Notes under the pieces: generated by a model | Databases searched by the model: none | What the model saw: only the letters and a program-made list of their open reading frames with translations | What the model was told of the DNA's origin: nothing | Program-made: the position numbers and the translations under genes | In this document: piece after piece, positions 57,601 through 64,000 of the stretch | Position numbering within the stretch: position 1 is the first letter of the stretch | Layout: each line of letters opens with the position of its first letter | Assembly: GCF_036327775.1 (NCBI RefSeq) | Contig: NZ_CP109598.1 | Coordinates: 3,782,001-3,846,000, forward strand | Source: Streptomyces sp. NBC_01498 | GTDB lineage: Bacteria > Actinomycetota > Actinomycetes > Streptomycetales > Streptomycetaceae | DNA length: 64,000 bases | Direction of reading: 5' to 3'

Positions 57601-58609
57601 GTCTCTGGAAGACCCGGTGCTGTTCGGCGTGCGAGAGCCGCGCGTACAGGGGGAGTACCTCGGTCTGCCGCAGCTTGCGCTTGTCGAGCGCGTCGGCGGT
57701 GTCGCGGATCTCCCGCTCGCCGGAGAGGAAGACCAGGATGTCGCCGGGCCCCTCCGACTGGAGCTCGTCCACGGCGTCGCAGATCGCGGTGATCTGGTCC
57801 CGGTCGCCCTCGTCGCCCTCTTCTTCGAGGAGCGGCCGGTAGCGGACCTCGACCGGGTACGTACGGCCCGAGACCTCCACGATCGGTGCGTCGCCGAAGT
57901 GGCGGGAGAACCGCTCGGGGTCGATCGTCGCCGAGGTGATGACCAGCTTCAGGTCCGGGCGCCGGGGGAGCAGCTGGGCGAGATAGCCGAGCAGGAAGTC
58001 GATGTTGAGGCTGCGTTCGTGGGCCTCGTCGATGATGATCGTGTCGTACGCGCGCAGATCCCGGTCCGACTGGATCTCGGCGAGCAGGATGCCGTCCGTC
58101 ATGATCTTGACGAAGGTCGAGTCCTGGTTGACCTGGTCGGTGAAGCGGACCTTCCAGCCGACGGCCTCCCCGAGCGGGGACCTCAACTCGTCGGCGACTC
58201 GCTCGGCGACCGTACGGGCGGCGATCCGGCGGGGCTGGGTGTGCCCGATCATCCCCCGGACGCCCCGGCCCAGTTCCATGCACATCTTGGGGATCTGTGT
58301 CGTCTTGCCCGACCCCGTCTCACCCGCGACGATCACGACCTGGTGGTCGCGTATCGCCTCCAGGATCACGTCCTTCTTCTGGCTGACGGGCAGTTGTTCG
58401 GGGTACGTGATCGCCGGCATCCGGGCCGCGCGGGCGCGTACGCGCCCGGCGGACCTGCCCGCCTCGGCCGCGATCTCGTCCAGGACGGCCTGCCGGGCCT
58501 CGGGCTTGCGGATGCGCCGGACGCCTTCGAGACGGCGGCCGAGGCGCTGCGCGTCGCGCAGCGACACCTCGGCCAGCAGGGACTGAAGGTCGGCGAGGGA
58601 AGTAGACAT
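54635..58609 (-). CDS. hrpA: ATP-dependent RNA helicase HrpA
   Basis: A 1324-aa DEAH-box helicase. Walker A GETGSGKT (96-103), IIIDEAHERSLN, SATIDPERFSRHF, and the C-terminal helicase motifs LATNVAETSLTVPGIKYVID and QRKGRCGR. The OB-fold and DUF3418-type C-terminal region (FDFYDGRVPDHVVSG, FEPGADADGVTVHVPL) match the HrpA family, which resolves collided ribosomes in other bacteria. ATG 58609 gives the usual start. It is isolated between tRNA genes. Confidence 0.97.
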   Translation of the reverse strand: MSTSLADLQSLLAEVSLRDAQRLGRRLEGVRRIRKPEARQAVLDEIAAEAGRSAGRVRARAARMPAITYPEQLPVSQKKDVILEAIRDHQVVIVAGETGSGKTTQIPKMCMELGRGVRGMIGHTQPRRIAARTVAERVADELRSPLGEAVGWKVRFTDQVNQDSTFVKIMTDGILLAEIQSDRDLRAYDTIIIDEAHERSLNIDFLLGYLAQLLPRRPDLKLVITSATIDPERFSRHFGDAPIVEVSGRTYPVEVRYRPLLEEEGDEGDRDQITAICDAVDELQSEGPGDILVFLSGEREIRDTADALDKRKLRQTEVLPLYARLSHAEQHRVFQRPGGGATRRVVLATNVAETSLTVPGIKYVIDPGTARISRYSHRTKVQRLPIERISQASANQRKGRCGRTSDGICVRLFSEDDFESRPEFTDAEILRTNLASVILQMTSAGLGEIEKFPFIDPPDHRNIRDGVQLLQELGAFDAAQKDPRKQLTPLGRKLSQLPVDPRLARMVIEAERNGCVREVMVIAAALSIQDPRERPAEKQTQADQQHARFRDETSDFLAFLNLWRYVREQQKARGSSAFRRMCKAEYLNFLRIREWQDIYSQLRTVARQMGITFDESDDTAPAPDQSVHISLLAGLLSHIGVKDVKNAGGESGKNTAKNEYVGARNAKFAVFPGSALFKKPPRVLMSAELVETSRLWARVNARIDPDWIEPLAQHLIKRTYSEPHWEKDQAAVMAYEKVTLYGVTIVDRRKVNFGRIDAEASRDLFIRNALVEGDWRTHHQFFHDNRKLLGEVEELEHRARRRDILVDDETLFDFYDGRVPDHVVSGAHFDSWWKHKRTEEPELLDFERSMLINETAGAVTKDDYPDSWRQGPLKFRVTYQFEPGADADGVTVHVPLQVLNQITSEGFDWQIPGLREEVVVELIRSLPKPIRRHYVPAPNYATKFLERAVPRQEPLPVTLARELQRMVGVPVTADDFDPGRVPDHLKVTFRIVDERRRKIAEDKDLEALRIALRPKARQAISKAAAAVAGPTGESLERSGLTDWTIGTLSRTFETRRAGQPVKAYPALVDQGATVAVRLYDTEAEQREAMWRGTRRLILLNIPVNPAKFASDTLTNKQKLALSRNPHGSIQALFDDCATAAADRLITEHGGPAWDEESYRKLYEKVRADLVDLTVRTIGQVEQVLAAWQACERRLRSTNSLVLINNVQDVKDQLAELMPAGFVTRTGLRRLPDLMRYLVAADRRLQQMPTNVQRDTTRMEKVHEMRDEYAWLLEQFPRGLPVPREALDIRWLIEELRVSYFAHALGTSQPVSDKRIVKAIDAAVP

Positions 58610-58676
58610 ACCGAGCCCAGGGTCTCACCCGGGCCGGGGGAGTGGCGAACCCATTTCGGTGCGGGGGAAACGAGAA

Positions 58677-58704
58677 GCCCCTGCCGAAGAGTTTCGGGAG
58701 GGGC
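58677..58704 (-). terminator. Terminator after tRNA-Phe
   Basis: Stem GCCCCTGCCGAA with TTCGGGAGGGGC (one mismatch), just downstream of the three-tRNA group on the minus strand. Confidence 0.75.
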
Positions 58705-58725
58705 ATCCACATGAAGAATGAAGAG

Positions 58726-58799
58726 TGGCTGGGGCCGGGATCGAACCGGCGACCTATCGCTTTTCAGGCGATCGCTCGTACCAACTGAGCTACCCAGCC
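58726..58799 (-). tRNA. tRNA-Phe (anticodon GAA)
   Basis: 74 nt. Acceptor GGCTGGG/CCCAGCC, loop CTGAAAA giving GAA, T-loop GTTCGATC. Confidence 0.96.
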
Positions 58800-58821
58800 A
58801 CGCGGCTCTCGCGAGCCACAG

Positions 58822-58896
58822 CGGTCCTGACGGGATTTGAACCCGCGGCCTCCACCTTGACAGGGTGGCGAGCACTCCAAACTGCTCCACAGGACC
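58822..58896 (-). tRNA. tRNA-Asp (anticodon GTC), second copy
   Basis: 75 nt, identical to the copy at 54461-54535. Confidence 0.96.
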
Positions 58897-58934
58897 AAGC
58901 AATGTGCGAGACGAGTCTCGCACACAGTGTTGCG

Positions 58935-59007
58935 TACCCCCAACGGGATTCGAACCCGTGCTACCGCCTTGAAAGGGCGGCGTCCTGGGCCACTAGACGA
59001 TGAGGGC
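58935..59007 (-). tRNA. tRNA-Glu (anticodon TTC)
   Basis: 73 nt. Acceptor GCCCTCA with TGGGGGT (two G-U pairs), anticodon loop CTTTCAA giving TTC, T-loop GTTCGAATC. First of the Glu-Asp-Phe group. Confidence 0.94.
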
Positions 59008-59088
59008 TAAGGGCCCGCCTGGGCGCTTTGTCAGCGCGTCGGGGACGTGAGAAGCATAGGCGATGCGGGGAGCTATCGCCAAAACGGT

Positions 59089-60891
59089 TTACCGGGCGGG
59101 CGACGGGCCGCCCGGCGCGCGGGGCGGCGCGGTCGGCGGGCCGGTGGCCGCACCGCCCGTCGACCTGGTGGCCGGTCCGGTGGTCGGTCCGGTTCGCGAA
59201 CCGACCGGGGTCCGGCTCGGCCCCGGGCCCGGCTCGGAGGGCGACGCCGATCCCGACCGTGATCCGGAAGGGGCGGGGGAGCCGGACGGTACCGGTGTCG
59301 CCGACGGTGAGGGGTCCGTGCCCGGTACGCCCGCCTCCTCCGGCAGATGGCGGCTCACCTCCGCCGTCGTCAGCCCCAGCCCGCCCAGTGTGATCTCGTC
59401 CCACGCCTGGAGCCGCTTCGTCGTGCTGTCCAGATAGAGCAGCGAGGCCCGGACCTTCTCCGGCTGGTCGTTCTGGACCGCGCGCAGCCCGCCGCCGCCC
59501 GCCGAGCCCTCGATCTTCAGCCGCGTCCCGAACGGCATGATCTCGGTCTGCCGCTGGTGGATGTGCCCGGCCAGCACCAGCGGCACGGTGCCGTCGGTCT
59601 CCCTGGCCGCGACCGGGTTGTGCGCGACGGCGATGTCGACCGGGGTGCCGGCCCGTTCCTGGTCGCGGATGGCCGAGGCGAGCCGTACACCCGCCATCTC
59701 CTCCGCCGGGTCACCGCCGTTGGAGAGCGAGCGGTCGGGGGTGAACTGCGGGTCGCCCGTGCCCGCCACCCGGATTCCGGCGACGGTGACGGCCCGCCCG
59801 TGGTCCAGGACATGGACGTTCTTCAGGCCCTCCAGATACTTCTGCGTGGCGGCCGAGTCGTGGTTGCCGCGTACCCACACGTACGGGGCGCCGAGGTCGG
59901 GGATCGGGTCGAGGAAGCCGTTCTCGGCGGGCGAGCCGTGGTCCATGGTGTCGCCGGAGTCGATGATGAGATCGATCCGGTACTGCTCCACGAGCGAGCC
60001 GATGATGTGCCAGGCGGCCGGGTTGAGATGTATGTCGGAGACCTGGAGGACCCGCAGGGTGCCGGGGTCGGGCTGGTACGAGGGCAGCGTGGACGTCGCG
60101 TCGTACAGCTTGGTCACGTTGGTCACCAGCCGCGCCAACTCCTTCTGGTAGACGTCGAATTCGGTGACGATCGAACGCGCGCTGCCGACGACCTGCGGGG
60201 CCGAGGAGAGCAGCCCGGAGAAGCGGGGCTCCAGGACGGACTTCGGGTTCCAGGTCGCGAAGGCGGTGGCGCCGGCCGCGCCGAGCAGCGCGAGCGCCAG
60301 CCCGCCGGCGGCGAGCGCGCGGCGGGGGCGGCGGTAGACGGCGAGGCCGAGGGCGGTGGCGCCCGAGACGACGGCGACACAGGACCGCAGGGCCAGCTCG
60401 GTGGTCCCGGCCGAGATGTCCCGCACCACCTCGTCCTGGAGGCCCGCGAGACGCTCGGGGTGCTCGACCAGGGCCTGGGAGCGGACCGGGTCGAGCTGGT
60501 CGACGTCGACGTCGAGGCGGATCGGCGCCATGTGGGAGTCCAGCTCCAGGGCGCCCAGCGGCGAGACGTTGATCTTCGTGCCGCCGGTGAGGGAGGGCCG
60601 CAGGGTCATCTTCGTGTCCATCGGGCCCACCGGCGTCCGCACACTGCCGACGATCAGCAGCCCGAGCCAGGCGCCGAGGAGGACGACGGCGACGAGGCCG
60701 AGCGCGCGGACGTACGGGTGCGGGGCGCTGACCAGGGCGCTGGTCGGGCCGGCGCGGTGGGACCGGTAGTGCCGCCGGACGCGGTGGACCGCCGCGAGCC
60801 CGGTGCGGGGGGACCGGGCGGAACGGGAGGTGCGGGCGGAACCGGGGGTACGGGCGGAGCGTATCGGGACAGGGGGTACGTCGCGGGCCAT
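59089..60891 (-). CDS. Membrane-anchored metallophosphoesterase
   Basis: A 600-aa protein. A membrane helix (VRALGLVAVVLLGAWLGLLIVG, about residue 55-75) precedes an extracytoplasmic region. Two more helices (about 165-215) precede a calcineurin-like phosphoesterase domain with all metal motifs: LQVSDIHLN, IIDSGDTMDHG, VRGNHDS, AGHIHQRQ. The C-terminal tail is Pro/Ser/Gly-rich. The start is uncertain: ATG 60891 or ATG 60924, neither with a ribosome site. It is divergent from the metallopeptidase gene. Confidence 0.88.
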   Translation of the reverse strand: MARDVPPVPIRSARTPGSARTSRSARSPRTGLAAVHRVRRHYRSHRAGPTSALVSAPHPYVRALGLVAVVLLGAWLGLLIVGSVRTPVGPMDTKMTLRPSLTGGTKINVSPLGALELDSHMAPIRLDVDVDQLDPVRSQALVEHPERLAGLQDEVVRDISAGTTELALRSCVAVVSGATALGLAVYRRPRRALAAGGLALALLGAAGATAFATWNPKSVLEPRFSGLLSSAPQVVGSARSIVTEFDVYQKELARLVTNVTKLYDATSTLPSYQPDPGTLRVLQVSDIHLNPAAWHIIGSLVEQYRIDLIIDSGDTMDHGSPAENGFLDPIPDLGAPYVWVRGNHDSAATQKYLEGLKNVHVLDHGRAVTVAGIRVAGTGDPQFTPDRSLSNGGDPAEEMAGVRLASAIRDQERAGTPVDIAVAHNPVAARETDGTVPLVLAGHIHQRQTEIMPFGTRLKIEGSAGGGGLRAVQNDQPEKVRASLLYLDSTTKRLQAWDEITLGGLGLTTAEVSRHLPEEAGVPGTDPSPSATPVPSGSPAPSGSRSGSASPSEPGPGPSRTPVGSRTGPTTGPATRSTGGAATGPPTAPPRAPGGPSPAR

Positions 60892-61019
60892 TGGGCGCGT
60901 ATGCCCAGGGAGGTCGGCGATCATGCGGGCGCCGGGCAGCAGGGCGTCGGGCGGCGGGCGGCGATCACGCGCGGGCCCCGTCTCTCCCGGAACGCCGTGG
61001 GCTGCGTGACAATGGCGGG

Positions 61020-61397
61020 GTGCTGGAGATGACGCGCGAGGAGTTCGAGGAACTGGTGGCCGAGGCGCTCGACCGCGTCCCGCCCGAACTGATGCGGCTG
61101 ATGGACAACGTCGCCGTGTTCGTGGAGGACGAGCCGGACCCCGGCGCGGCGAAGGAGTCGGGCGAGGAGTTCGACCCGGATCTGCTCGGGCTCTACGAGG
61201 GGACACCGCTGACCGATCGCGGCGAGTGGTACGCGGGGGTGCTGCCGGACCGGATCACGATCTACCGGGGGCCGACGCTGCGGATGTGCGAGACGCGCGA
61301 AGAGGTGGTGGCGGAGACGGAGATCACGGTGGTGCACGAGATCGCCCACCACTTCGGGATCGACGACGAGCGGCTGCACGAGCTGGGGTACGGGTGA
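61020..61397 (+). CDS. Minimal zincin-type metallopeptidase
   Basis: A 125-aa protein with HEIAHHFGIDDERLHELG near the C-terminus: HExxH plus a downstream Asp, the signature of a small zincin family widespread in actinobacteria. MTREEFEELVAEALDRVPPEL is the usual start (GTG 61020 or ATG 61029). It overlaps the crcB gene by 4 nt. Confidence 0.9.
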   Translation: MLEMTREEFEELVAEALDRVPPELMRLMDNVAVFVEDEPDPGAAKESGEEFDPDLLGLYEGTPLTDRGEWYAGVLPDRITIYRGPTLRMCETREEVVAETEITVVHEIAHHFGIDDERLHELGYG

Positions 61398-62203
61398 GCC
61401 CGACCCCCGAACCCGAGCCCCACTCCGGGCCCGAGCCCGACTCCGGGCCCCAGCCGACCCCCGACTCCGAGTCCGAGCCCCACTCCGGGCCCGAGCCGGA
61501 GCCCGACTCCGGGCCCGAACGCGAACCCGGGTTTGAACCCGAGCCCGACTCCGAGTCCGAACTCGAACCCGCGCCCGAGTCTGAACCCCACTCCGAGTCC
61601 GAACGCGAACCCGCGCCCGAGTCTGAACCCCACTCCGAGTCCGAACGCGAACCCGCGCCCGAGTCTGAACCCGACTCCGCACGCGAGCCTGAACGCGAAC
61701 GCGAGCCGGTCGCACCCGTCGCATCCGTCGCACTCGTCGAGCCGGTCGACCCCGACGTCGATCTGCGGGTGCCCGGCCAGCGCGCCGAGACGGCCGGGCA
61801 CCGGCTCTGGCGGGTGACGGCCGTCATCGCCGTGGGCGGCGCGGCGGGCGCGACGGCACGCCACGGCGCCGAACGGCTGCTGCCGACCCCCGACGGCGCC
61901 TTCCCCTGGACCACGTTCCTGGTCAACGTGGTGGGCTGCGGGCTGATCGGCGTGCTCATGGTGCTGGTCGCCGAGGGCGGCCGGCCGGCGCACCCGCTGC
62001 TGCGCCCGTTCCTCGGGGTGGGGGTGCTGGGCGGCTTCACCACGTTCTCGGCGTACACGCTGGACTTCCTGCGGCTGGTACGGCACGGGGAGGCCCCGGC
62101 GGCACTGGGCTACGCGGCCGTGACCCTGGTCGGCGCCCTCGTTGCCGTGGGGCTGACGGCCACGCTCACCCGGCGGGCCGTGGCGCGGGAGGCGGCGCTG
62201 TGA
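61394..62203 (+). CDS. crcB: Fluoride channel Fluc/CrcB with a repeat-built N-terminal extension
   Basis: A 269-aa protein; the channel domain starts near residue 140 (RVTAVIAVGGAAGATARHGAE) and has four helices, including the pore motif FLVNVVGCGLIGVL and GVLGGFTTFSAYTLD. Fluc proteins exporting fluoride are normally about 120-150 aa. The first 115 residues are Glu/Pro/Ser repeats; a 42-bp DNA unit (14 aa, EPAPESEPHSESER) is present 2.7 times at 61565-61678. GTG 61394 overlaps the previous stop; a start inside the extension is possible. It pairs with the next gene as a heterodimeric channel. Confidence 0.88.
   Translation: MSPTPEPEPHSGPEPDSGPQPTPDSESEPHSGPEPEPDSGPEREPGFEPEPDSESELEPAPESEPHSESEREPAPESEPHSESEREPAPESEPDSAREPEREREPVAPVASVALVEPVDPDVDLRVPGQRAETAGHRLWRVTAVIAVGGAAGATARHGAERLLPTPDGAFPWTTFLVNVVGCGLIGVLMVLVAEGGRPAHPLLRPFLGVGVLGGFTTFSAYTLDFLRLVRHGEAPAALGYAAVTLVGALVAVGLTATLTRRAVAREAAL
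61565..61678. repeat. 42-bp in-frame repeat in the Fluc gene
   Basis: Units at 61565, 61607 and a partial one at 61649, encoding 14 residues each. Sequence flanking on the left (from about 61420) is a looser repeat of the same Glu-Pro-Ser type. Confidence 0.93.
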
Positions 62204-62553
62204 ACTGGCTGCTGGTCGCCCTGGGCGGCGCGATCGGCGCGCCGCTGCGCTATCTGACGGACCGTACGGCGCAGACCTGGCACCAAACCCTGTTCCCGTG
62301 GGGGACGTTCACGGTGAACGTGGCGGGGAGCCTGGTGCTGGGCGTGCTGGCCGGGGCGGCGGTGTCGTCGCCCGCGTACGCCCTGCTCGGTACGGGGCTG
62401 TGCGGGGCGCTGACGACGTACTCGACCTTCTCGTACGAGGTTCTGCGGCTGGCCGAGCGCGGGAAGGGGCTGCTGGCGGGCGCGTACGTCACCGCCTCCG
62501 TGCTGGTGGGGCTGGGCGCGGTGTGGGCGGGCTGGGAACTCGGGGCGCGCTAG
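62200..62553 (+). CDS. crcB: Fluoride channel Fluc/CrcB, second subunit
   Basis: A 117-aa four-helix protein: MNWLLVALGGAIGAPLRYLTD, GTFTVNVAGSLVLGVL, GTGLCGALTTYSTFSYEVLRL. The GTG start overlaps the previous stop by 4 nt, so the two subunits are made together. Normal length, in contrast to its partner. Confidence 0.96.
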   Translation: MNWLLVALGGAIGAPLRYLTDRTAQTWHQTLFPWGTFTVNVAGSLVLGVLAGAAVSSPAYALLGTGLCGALTTYSTFSYEVLRLAERGKGLLAGAYVTASVLVGLGAVWAGWELGAR

Positions 62554-62719
62554 GCCCTGTCCGGCGGCCCTGGCTGCCCCGTGCGCGCGTGGCGGTCGGC
62601 GCTTGTCGGGTGGCGGGCGTGTCCCTTGTGGCGGAAAGGAAGTTGAGCAGGGCCATCGATCCCTGCCGTCGGATTCTCCGCGGCGGGCGAGTCGTTCCAC
62701 GCTCCCGGAGGTGCCCCGC

Positions 62720-63304
62720 GTGCGCCAGTTGTCCGCCCCCGGCCGTTTCGCCGTATGGATCGTCGCCTCCCTGGCGGTCGCCGCCACCACCGGCTGCATG
62801 AGCGTCGGCGACGACGAAGGCGGGCCGGCCCCCGCACGGCCTGCCGAGCGTTCCGGGGCGGCGGCCGAACAGGACGGCGGTACGGCGGCGGACGCCGGTA
62901 CGGGCGGCCGTCCCGTCGACGGCCGGGACGAAGCCGGACCTCGGGACGCCGAGCAGACCGGCCGGCGCGGTGAGCCGGTGGAGGCGGGCGGTACGGAGAA
63001 GCCGGGCGAGCCGTCGGCGCGGCCGTCGACCGGGCCGGGCGCCGCCGTACCGCCCGCCCCGAGGCCGCCGGGCGGCGTCGTACCGCCTCCCGAGCAGCCG
63101 ACCCGGACCCCGCCCGCGCCCGTGGAACCCTCCCCGCAGGTACCGGAGCCGGAGCCGCCGGCCGAGCCCGAGCCGGAGCCCCCGCTGGAGCCGCCGTCGG
63201 CCTCCCCGGTGACCGACCTGCGGACGAGCGCGCTGTCGCCCGGCGACCACGGGACCGGGATGTTCAAGGAGCCTGTGGCGGCTGCGCAGTTGGGGCCGGT
63301 GTGA
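62720..63304 (+). CDS. Pro-rich lipoprotein of unknown function
   Basis: A 194-aa protein with signal peptide FAVWIVASLAVAATTGC (Cys after about 25 residues); the rest is Gly/Ala/Pro/Glu low complexity (EPEPPAEPEPEPPLEPP) and ends with DLRTSALSPGDHGTGMFKEPV. Probably a cell-surface spacer or stalk. GTG 62720 lies 8 nt after GGAGG; GTG 62711 overlaps that site. Confidence 0.75.
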   Translation: MRQLSAPGRFAVWIVASLAVAATTGCMSVGDDEGGPAPARPAERSGAAAEQDGGTAADAGTGGRPVDGRDEAGPRDAEQTGRRGEPVEAGGTEKPGEPSARPSTGPGAAVPPAPRPPGGVVPPPEQPTRTPPAPVEPSPQVPEPEPPAEPEPEPPLEPPSASPVTDLRTSALSPGDHGTGMFKEPVAAAQLGPV

Positions 63305-63415
63305 GGACGCCGCGCGATGCGGAAAAGGGGTCCGCGAGAGGCCCGGAGAGAGGCCCGGAGAGGGGCGTGCGCGACGGGGCGCGGGCCGGTGTGACGGGGA
63401 TCGCGCGGGGGCGGT

Positions 63416-63445
63416 TTGCCAGGGAGGGGGAGCGGTGCGTATGGT
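63416..63445 (+). promoter_or_regulatory. Putative promoter of the DEAD-box helicase gene
   Basis: TTGCCA (63416-63421), an 18-nt spacer, then TATGGT (63440-63445): a fair vegetative-type promoter. The leader would be about 145 nt and contains a GCGCC/GGCGC hairpin near 63486. No gene was seen in 63305-63597. Confidence 0.45.
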
Positions 63446-63597
63446 AGTAGATCGTTTGATCATTGCCCGGCGCCGACACAGAAGAGCGCCGCGTGGCGCG
63501 TACTCTCCCTTACCGTGGCAGACCGCATTGAGGCGGTCGATTTGCGAATCACGGAGTTTGGGCGCGTGCCGAGACTCCGGAAGGTTTCGCATTTCGC

Positions 63598-64000
63598 ATG
63601 TCCATTTCCAGTACTGACCACACCGTCATGCCCGAGAACGACTCCGACGACTCGATCGTGAGCGTCGAGAGCATCGCGGCGGACACCGTCGGGACGACCG
63701 ACACCGACGCCGACACCGCCGAGGTGGCGGAGACGGCCGGTACGGCGGAGGTTGCCGAGGCCACCGAGGCCATCAGGACCCCCGACGCTCCCGAGACCAC
63801 CGGGATCACCGGGATCACCGAGACCACCGAGGCCCCTGCGGCCCCGAAGACCCCCGAGATCACCTTCGGCGACCTGGGGCTGCCCGAGGGCATCGTCCGC
63901 AAGCTCACCCAGAACGGTGTCGTCGCCCCCTTCCCGATCCAGGCCGCGACCATCCCGGACGCCCTGGCCGGCAAGGACATCCTGGGCCGCGGCCGTACCG
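63598..64000 (+). CDS. DEAD-box RNA helicase (N-terminal part only)
   Basis: 134 codons before the window edge. An acidic, Thr/Ala/Glu-rich N-terminal tail of about 85 residues (TETTEAPAAPKTPEI) precedes a Q-motif (ITFGDLGLPEGIV, APFPIQAATIPDALAGKDILGRGRT) typical of DEAD-box helicases. Walker A is cut off by the edge. It has a long leader, like cold-shock helicases. Confidence 0.88.
   Translation, partial: MSISSTDHTVMPENDSDDSIVSVESIAADTVGTTDTDADTAEVAETAGTAEVAEATEAIRTPDAPETTGITGITETTEAPAAPKTPEITFGDLGLPEGIVRKLTQNGVVAPFPIQAATIPDALAGKDILGRGRT

Noticed and set aside
54461-59007. Integrated element between the two tRNA-Asp copies
   Set aside because: The interval contains only hrpA and other tRNAs, in conserved order; no integrase or foreign genes.

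Overview
The window is chromosomal DNA from a high-GC actinomycete, almost certainly a Streptomyces. The evidence is the very strong third-position GC bias, many GTG starts, a geosmin synthase, BldC, an Lsr2 paralogue, a mycothiol-type DinB-fold protein and the gene order. From about 24.6 kb to the right end the order (tRNA-Ser, SRP RNA, dnaX, purD, purC, Lsr2-like, purSQL, purF, purM, DUF3073, valine dehydrogenase, bldC, hrpA) matches, from memory, the conserved core around SCO4067-SCO4096 of S. coelicolor. No insertion sequence, integrase, CRISPR array or prophage gene was seen.

Left part (1-24.5 kb) is more strain-specific. It holds a truncated HhH-GPD glycosylase, geoA, a TerD plus PD-(D/E)XK nuclease fusion, an SDR enzyme, an ECF42 sigma factor with its DGPF/YCII partner and a readable ECF42-type promoter, and a cupin. 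These are followed by a three-gene cassette (9.3-12.0 kb) with two paralogous proteins that look like Spo11/TopoVI-A (winged helix plus Toprim-like). Next come an asparagine-synthetase-like enzyme without the catalytic N-terminal Cys, formate dehydrogenase with a LysR/OxyR-type regulator, a GT-B-like protein, an alpha/beta hydrolase with a Cys nucleophile, a membrane-tethered Mrr-like nuclease, katG divergent from a Fur-family regulator, and a TPR protein.

Middle part (24.6-49.6 kb) is dominated by purine biosynthesis. purD, purC, purS-purQ-purL (4-nt or shorter overlaps), purF and purM are interleaved with dnaX, tRNA genes, a four-gene ABC exporter/histidine kinase/response regulator operon, an Lsr2-like protein, an ArsR-type regulator, an M23 peptidase and a META lipoprotein. 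Two conserved proteins of unclear role sit between purD and purC; one looks like an M48 protease that has lost its HExxH site.

Right part (49.6-64 kb) carries DUF3073, valine dehydrogenase, bldC, hrpA, five tRNA genes in two groups, a metallophosphoesterase, a minimal zincin, a pair of Fluc (CrcB) fluoride channels, a lipoprotein and the start of a DEAD-box helicase.

An unusual feature of the whole window is the number of short tandem repeats. Several are built on a 7-bp period and begin at or next to stop codons (7.54-7.74, 11.99-12.17, 36.72-36.77 and 45.66-45.72 kb). Others have expanded inside genes (LysR C-terminus, hydrolase, Fluc N-terminus) or beside a tRNA-Asp gene.
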